Shown here piece after piece: positions 8,740-13,244 of a DNA stretch of 13,244 nucleotides. The notes under the pieces are model-generated. The model ran no database searches. It had not been told where the DNA came from and saw nothing but the letters and a program-made list of their open reading frames with translations. The first letter of the stretch is position 1. Every line of letters starts with the position of its first letter. Both the position numbers and the translations under genes were made by a program. The stretch is from JBBRLA01 sp038231615 (GTDB lineage Bacteria; Myxococcota_A; Polyangia; Palsa-1104; JAEUJZ01). The stretch covers positions 1 through 13,244 of the forward strand of contig JBBRLA010000182.1 of the NCBI GenBank assembly GCA_038231615.1. Reading direction: 5' to 3'.

Positions 8740-11700
8740 ATGCGAAAATGGACCATGGCTGGTTCCCAGCTTCGAGGTCCAGGTAGCCCCCCCCCCAAGC
8801 TCTCCGGCCTGGCGGATGATGATGACGAAGAGGAAAAGGAGGTCCGCCCGAAACCCCGCGCCCCGGGCAACCGCACCACCGCCCCGCACCCCGTGCCGAT
8901 CTTCGACGACATCCCCAACGAGGCCACGGTGGTGGCCGCCATGCCTTACTTCGCGGAGGCTGGCGCCATCAGCGCCGCCGTCACCAGCCACGCCAAGGGC
9001 GCAATGGATGTCGGCGGCGGCGGCCCCCGCCAACAGAAGCCCCGCCCCATGGACCTCCCCGAGCCCTCGATCACCGTGGACGCGGCCCTTTTGGCCGAGA
9101 TGACCAGCGCCCTCTTCGACGACGAGAACGCGCCCCCCACCATCTCACGGCCCATCCAGCAGCAGCCCCATCCAGCGGCCGGCCCGGCTCGCCCGGTCCT
9201 TCCCTCCGGCCCGGCCTGGCAGCGGCCCGCACCCTGGCCCAGCTACGGCGAGGCCTTCGCCCCCGAGTCGACCCGCATCCTCGACTCGGCGCAGAACCTC
9301 ATCCCCGGGCCGCTCTCCGGCAAGCACGCCGTCGTGCGCACCAGCCGACCCCTGCCCACCCTGGATTCCGGGGAAGGGGGACAGGAGGCGACCCGCATCA
9401 TCAGCACCCTGAACCTCAGCGAGCGCCACGAGGCCCGGGCCCGCAAGACCGAGGCGCAAGCCCAGATCGGCATCGACGAGCTTACCCTGCCCCCCATCGC
9501 CAACAAGGAACCCGGGGGCAGCAAGAATTCCTCCGGCAAGGTTGAGGCCCAAAGTCGCCGCGGCCCGCAAATGAAGAACCCCGTCAAGCAGGTCAAGGCG
9601 AAAAGCCGCATCAAGGCCGCCCCCCTCGATCCGCAGCGCCTCCTGGTCCAGCAAGAAGCCGCCGAGCGCCGCGCCTCCGAGAGCCTGGTCGGCATCGGCG
9701 TCAATTTTCACGGACTGGGAGATTCTGCTCCCGACGGCGCCCAGGAACACACGATGATCGGCCGCTTCCTGGGGCTGGTCGGGATCTCCGCCGCCGGACC
9801 TGGTGGCCCGGCGCAGGTGGGCGTGGGCAAGGACCCGGCACAGGAGACCTGGGAGGCCGCGCAGGAGGCCGCCATCCTCGACGGCCTGAACCCACAGTAC
9901 CTGCGCGACGCCATCGCCGCGGGCGACCTGCGCTTGCTGCATCACGGGCGGGACCACTTGGTCGAGAGCGACAGCCGCGCCATCCTGGTGCTGGAGGGGC
10001 AGTTGGCCCTGGGCAGCTTCAAAAAGGACGTGCTGGAACGCGAACGTAAGGCGCTGCGGGCCTTCCACCCCGGCGACAAGAAAGGCGAGAAGCGGGAACA
10101 CAACCGGCGCCTGGAGGTCGGCCCGGTGATCCGCCTGGCCTCGTCGAACCTGGGAGTCTTCCTGGAAGGCGACCTGGTGAACCTCGACCCGCAGCAGCTC
10201 ACCCAGACCGGCGCCCCGGGCCCCCAGGGGGAAAGCCTGGGGATCTACGCCGTGACCCCGGTGAAGCTGCTGTCGATCTCCGGGGCGCGCCTGGAGGCCT
10301 GGCGCCGCACCTACCAGTTCTTCGGCGACCGCCTCCGCCGGGCCACCGATGCCGCCCGGGGAAGGCTGGCGGCAAACTCCGGCGCCCGCAGCCTGGTGGC
10401 CGACTTCTACGTCAGGAACGGCATGTCCGTCGCCCTGACCCTGCGGGTGCGCGAGGTCGACAAGTGCATCGAATGCTACGCCTGCGAGCAGGCCTGCGAG
10501 GAACGCTACGGCGTCAAGCGTCTGTCCCTGAAGGGCAAGGTCCTGGGGGGCCTGGACTTCGTCGATTGTTGCAGAAGCTGCGCCGACCAGCGCTGCATCG
10601 ACCCCTGCGCCTACGACGCCATCAAGTTCGACGACCAGAAAAAGGAAATCATCATCGTCGAGGAAGCCTGCACCGGCTGCTCGATGTGCTCCCTGGCCTG
10701 CCCATACGATGCCATAGAGATGCACGATCTCGATCAGAAGCCCCTGCTTAAACTGCGCCTTTCCAAGGAGGACAAGCTCGGCTTCGGCGACGCCAAACCC
10801 CGCAAGGCCCAGCTCCGGCGCATTGCCAGCAAGTGCGACCACTGCATCAGCTACGAGGACCAGGCGTGCATCACCGCCTGCCCGACCAACGCCCTTTTGG
10901 AGATCGCCCCCGAGTCCATCTTCACCGAGCGCACCGCCAGCATGGCCGACGCGGCCCTGGGCGGCTTCGACGCCACTAGCATGTTCGACCCGTCGCAGCT
11001 CTTCAACCCGCAGAAGTTCTTCTCCGGGCTAAAGGTCGGTGACGACCAGGCGCGATCGGCGGATCGCCCCTTGCGCACCGGCTGGCTGTGGGTCATCGGC
11101 CTGTGCGGCTTCATCGCCTGTTTGGGCGAAATCCTCCTGCGGCGCTTCCTGCCCACGGCCTCCCTGCTCTTCTATTATCAAACCCATGGCGGGGGCCTTG
11201 ATCCCGACGTGGCGCTGCAAAACATCGACTACCGCCCCGGCGATAACTTCGCCGTGTGGATCGGCTGGGTGGGCACGGTGCTGATGTTCTCCTCCACGCT
11301 CTACTCCGCCCGCAAATGGCTGCCGCCGCTGCGCCGGCTGGGGTCGCAGCGAAGCTGGTTCGACTACCACGTCTTTTCCGGGGCCGTGGGGCCGCTCTTC
11401 GTGCTGCTGCACACCGCGGCGAAGCTGGACAACTGGGTGTCGCTGGCGGTGTGGTCGATGATCGCCACCGCCCTTTCGGGCATCGTGGGGCGCTATCTGT
11501 CCACCGAGCTTCCCGACCTGGCGAACCAGGCGGCGCTGCACGTGCTGGAACTGGAACGGCGCATGGCCGAGCTGCGCAACCGGCACGCCGGCATCTCCAT
11601 CGCGGATCGCTATTTCGAAATGCTGCGCAAGCGCTATGCCCGGGTCAACGCCCCGGGCCGGTCGCGGCTCTCGGCGGTGCTGCTGACCTTTGCGGTCCTT

Positions 11701-11949
11701 TTGCGGGACGATCTGACGCGACCCTTGCGGGCGCTGCGTCTGCGGCGGCGGCTGACCGGCGTCAAGGACCGCGCCGCGCGGCGCGAGGTCGCGCGGCTGA
11801 CCACCAAGCTGGCGCTGGTGGAGCGGCGGCGGGTGCTCTTGCCGCACCTGGAACCGATCTTCAAGGAATGGAAGACGGTACACGTCCCCTTCGCGCTGAT
11901 CATGACCATCCTGGTGGCCATCCATGTCTTCGACCAGCTTCAGCACTGA
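8740..11949 (+). CDS. Membrane redox protein: cNMP-binding-like fold, four [4Fe-4S] motifs, bis-heme b membrane domain
   Basis: Probable electron conduit between cytoplasmic Fe-S clusters and membrane hemes. Residues 1-367 are Pro/Ala-rich and disordered, with an acidic patch near 26-35. Residues 387-545 resemble a cyclic-nucleotide-binding beta-roll but lack the Arg-containing phosphate cassette, so ligand binding is doubtful. Four cysteine motifs follow in DmsB/HybA order: 576/579/582/586, 611/614/619/623, 644/647/650/654 and 699/702/710/714. Hydrophobic helices lie near 782-800, 837-857, 877-894, 898-918 and 1047-1065, with an Arg-rich cytoplasmic helical insert at about 925-1045. H877/H891 and H1048/H1062 each form H-x13-H, the classic bis-heme b spacing. 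Charge distribution places the Fe-S part in the cytoplasm, consistent with the absence of a Tat signal. No molybdopterin or NrfD-type partner is visible. ATG 8740 was chosen; ATG 8755 is possible. A C10 tract lies just after the start. Domains are confident; the reaction is unknown. Confidence 0.92.
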   Translation: MRKWTMAGSQLRGPGSPPPKLSGLADDDDEEEKEVRPKPRAPGNRTTAPHPVPIFDDIPNEATVVAAMPYFAEAGAISAAVTSHAKGAMDVGGGGPRQQKPRPMDLPEPSITVDAALLAEMTSALFDDENAPPTISRPIQQQPHPAAGPARPVLPSGPAWQRPAPWPSYGEAFAPESTRILDSAQNLIPGPLSGKHAVVRTSRPLPTLDSGEGGQEATRIISTLNLSERHEARARKTEAQAQIGIDELTLPPIANKEPGGSKNSSGKVEAQSRRGPQMKNPVKQVKAKSRIKAAPLDPQRLLVQQEAAERRASESLVGIGVNFHGLGDSAPDGAQEHTMIGRFLGLVGISAAGPGGPAQVGVGKDPAQETWEAAQEAAILDGLNPQYLRDAIAAGDLRLLHHGRDHLVESDSRAILVLEGQLALGSFKKDVLERERKALRAFHPGDKKGEKREHNRRLEVGPVIRLASSNLGVFLEGDLVNLDPQQLTQTGAPGPQGESLGIYAVTPVKLLSISGARLEAWRRTYQFFGDRLRRATDAARGRLAANSGARSLVADFYVRNGMSVALTLRVREVDKCIECYACEQACEERYGVKRLSLKGKVLGGLDFVDCCRSCADQRCIDPCAYDAIKFDDQKKEIIIVEEACTGCSMCSLACPYDAIEMHDLDQKPLLKLRLSKEDKLGFGDAKPRKAQLRRIASKCDHCISYEDQACITACPTNALLEIAPESIFTERTASMADAALGGFDATSMFDPSQLFNPQKFFSGLKVGDDQARSADRPLRTGWLWVIGLCGFIACLGEILLRRFLPTASLLFYYQTHGGGLDPDVALQNIDYRPGDNFAVWIGWVGTVLMFSSTLYSARKWLPPLRRLGSQRSWFDYHVFSGAVGPLFVLLHTAAKLDNWVSLAVWSMIATALSGIVGRYLSTELPDLANQAALHVLELERRMAELRNRHAGISIADRYFEMLRKRYARVNAPGRSRLSAVLLTFAVLLRDDLTRPLRALRLRRRLTGVKDRAARREVARLTTKLALVERRRVLLPHLEPIFKEWKTVHVPFALIMTILVAIHVFDQLQH
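8787..8796 (+). repeat. C10 homopolymer tract near the start of the redox gene
   Basis: Ten consecutive C bases lie 47 bases after the ATG and encode the end of a Ser codon plus three Pro codons. Gain of one C would bring three consecutive TGA codons (8817-8825) into frame. Loss of one would shift into a frame that ends near 9103. Either would abolish the redox domains. Confidence 0.85.
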
Positions 11950-11964
11950 GCAGGCCCAGCCTGC
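11950..11964. terminator. Small GC hairpin between convergent genes
   Basis: GCAGGC-CCA-GCCTGC forms a perfect six-base-pair stem with a three-base loop directly after the redox gene stop codon, within the 33-base gap between convergent genes. No T-tract follows on either strand, so it may be a weak bidirectional terminator or chance. Confidence 0.3.
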
Positions 11965-11982
11965 CATCGCCCGGTCATACGC

Positions 11983-12993
11983 TCAAAGCCGGCGCACGTG
12001 CTCCTTGAGAAAGGGAGCGCATTTGAGCAACTCGCGTTTCCGCTCGATGCGCTGTGCTTCGTTGGCTTGGGCATATCGCTGCCGGTAGGCGGCCAGCAGA
12101 GCCGCCGCGGTCCGTGCCGCGCTGGCGCCTTTCGGGGCGGGCGTGGCGCTTGCCGGCAGCGGGACCCGCTGAAGGAGATCCGCAAGCACCGGCAGCCACC
12201 CCCGGGGATCGTCGGGGGGCTCCAGGTCGGCGCAGGCATCGAGAAGGTCCATCACCGGCCGACAGGTCATCTCCTTCTCGTCCACGGCACCGGGGTCTGC
12301 GAGGTAGGCATCCCGATAGATGGCCAGCGCCTCGCCTACGCGCTCGCACCGCCAGAGCGCCTCGCCAAGATAGCCGAGGACCCTGCCCTGCCCCGCCTTG
12401 TCTCCGGCCTGCGCCAGCGTCTGCGCCTGGAGTTGGAGGCTGATCACCGCCGCCTCCGGGACACCGGCGACAAGATGCAGAATCCCCACGGGCCGCCCAT
12501 CCTGCAGGCGCGCCGCCGCGCCCTCCTCGGCAAAGAGCCGCGTGGCCGCTTGACACAGCGCCGCGGAACGCACCCGGTGCACGCACGCCGCCGACATCCC
12601 CGGGAAGCGCCAGTCGACCTCCGCCCCTTCCATGGAGAGGGCCCGCTGCGCCAGCTCGATGGCCCTGATCGGTGCTGTGGCCTGCGCTCCCGACCCCGGC
12701 AGGTGCCCCAGCAAGTGATCGATTCCCAGGGCCCACAGGGGCCAGGAACGCGCGCCCGGCCACGTGGGGTATCGTTCGTCGGCCTGCTTCCACGCCAGGC
12801 GAAGCGCCGCCGCATCCAGCTGATCACAGGCGCGCTCCGCCGCCTGCCGAAGGGAATGCGGACCATCGAAGAGCCAGGCCTGCCGAGGATCCTGGGAGTC
12901 GGGTGGCGAAAGCGGTGCCAGGGGCCGATTGGCGATCGAATCGACGGGAGCGATCGGTTCCCAGGTGCCGGCCAGGGTCAGTTGCTCAGCCAT
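11983..12993 (-). CDS. Small TPR-like helical protein of unknown function
   Basis: Not recognised as a named family. From ATG 12993 it is 336 residues, cytoplasmic in character, with a Pro-rich N-terminus (about 15-45) and then Ala/Leu-rich helices. A clear TPR-like helix pair lies near residues 202-236 (core GYLGEALWRCERVGEALAIY, followed by a DP turn). A Pro/Ala linker precedes a basic C-terminal helix rich in Arg and Glu. A GTG at 13011 would add six residues, but it overlaps the possible -10 box, so ATG 12993 is preferred. The opposite strand also has a long frame (11998-12999), but its product is Arg/Gly-rich without domain character and looks like a GC-bias shadow. The gene is convergent with the redox gene, 33 bases away, and so is separately transcribed. 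It may bind the same machinery as the giant TPR protein, but nothing in the sequence shows that. Confidence 0.82.
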   Translation of the reverse strand: MAEQLTLAGTWEPIAPVDSIANRPLAPLSPPDSQDPRQAWLFDGPHSLRQAAERACDQLDAAALRLAWKQADERYPTWPGARSWPLWALGIDHLLGHLPGSGAQATAPIRAIELAQRALSMEGAEVDWRFPGMSAACVHRVRSAALCQAATRLFAEEGAAARLQDGRPVGILHLVAGVPEAAVISLQLQAQTLAQAGDKAGQGRVLGYLGEALWRCERVGEALAIYRDAYLADPGAVDEKEMTCRPVMDLLDACADLEPPDDPRGWLPVLADLLQRVPLPASATPAPKGASAARTAAALLAAYRQRYAQANEAQRIERKRELLKCAPFLKEHVRRL

Positions 12994-13003
12994 GAATGAT
13001 CTG

Positions 13004-13033
13004 GTTATCACCGGATCCAGGAAGCGCCGTCAA
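13004..13033 (-). promoter_or_regulatory. Possible sigma-70-type promoter for the small TPR-like gene
   Basis: On the minus strand TTGACG (13033-13028) is followed after 18 bases by GATAAC (13009-13004), matching five and four of six consensus positions. The predicted start of transcription near 12997 is only a few bases before ATG 12993, implying an almost leaderless message and favouring that start over the GTG at 13011. Confidence 0.35.
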
Positions 13034-13244
13034 CCCCGCCACGGTTCATCCTGCGTCGAACAAGATTGCTGCCCACATGGAGGACCAACCGCAGCAGCAG
13101 CACTCGCTAGACCATCGCCGAAAAGCGGTAGCGGAGACGCGCCAGGATGCGGCGAGCATGCGCGTTGTGCTCCGCGGAGTCTCAAGGGTGAGGCGAAGGG
13201 GGCCGTGACGGTTGCGCTGCGAGCTCAGGCAGGCACGATCGGAG
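13012..13244. other. Upstream non-coding region at right edge
   Basis: No convincing gene, tRNA or repeat array is seen. It contains a 10-base palindrome, CTCCGCGGAG (13170-13179), and a short run of CAG triplets near 13095. The frame at 12996-13208 (plus) gives a Gln/Arg-rich peptide without domain character and is not called. Confidence 0.5.

Noticed and set aside
9145..10842. 565-codon open frame on the minus strand inside the redox gene
   Set aside because: It lies opposite the exactly spaced Fe-S cysteine motifs, has no domain character of its own, and is explained by GC bias.
11998..12999. 333-codon plus-strand frame opposite the small TPR-like gene
   Set aside because: The minus-strand product has clear TPR-type helix patterning and a possible promoter. 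The plus-strand product is Arg/Gly-rich and would begin right behind the redox gene without a ribosome-binding site.
12996..13208. 70-codon plus-strand frame at the right edge
   Set aside because: It is short, Gln/Arg-rich, lacks a ribosome-binding site and overlaps the likely promoter of the minus-strand gene.

Overview
The window is very GC-rich, densely coding DNA with strong GC preference at third codon positions. It encodes LolD of the outer-membrane lipoprotein pathway, so the organism is Gram-negative. A giant tetratricopeptide-repeat (TPR) protein and a Pro/Thr-rich multidomain redox protein suggest Myxococcota or a nearby delta-proteobacterial lineage. That placement is inferred from style, not proven.

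Layout: (1) 1-377, minus strand: the 5' part of lolD, running off the left edge. (2) 378-531: divergent intergenic region. (3) 532-8676, plus: one 2,714-residue helical-repeat protein. Its first ~1,070 residues follow a period of about 72-77 residues, and it ends in a separate domain that looks like an M48-type metallopeptidase stripped of its zinc ligands. (4) 8740-11949, plus: a 1,069-residue membrane redox protein. It has a disordered N-terminus with three (E)(A/S)T motifs, a degenerate cyclic-nucleotide-binding-like fold, four ferredoxin-type [4Fe-4S] motifs in DmsB/HybA order, and a C-terminal membrane part with two H-x13-H helices suited to two b hemes. (5) 11983-12993, minus: a small TPR-like protein, convergent with the redox gene. 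(6) 12994-13244: upstream region of that gene with a possible promoter.

The giant TPR gene and the redox gene lie in the same direction and reading frame, 63 bases apart, with no further stop between them, so they are probably co-transcribed. The redox protein has a complete wire (Fe-S clusters to two hemes across the membrane) but no catalytic subunit nearby. I infer that the TPR protein is a cytoplasmic scaffold, possibly for this redox protein, and that the pair forms an undescribed electron-transfer or redox-sensing module. A ten-C tract near the start of the redox gene could switch it on and off by slippage. No RNA genes, mobile elements or CRISPR arrays were seen.
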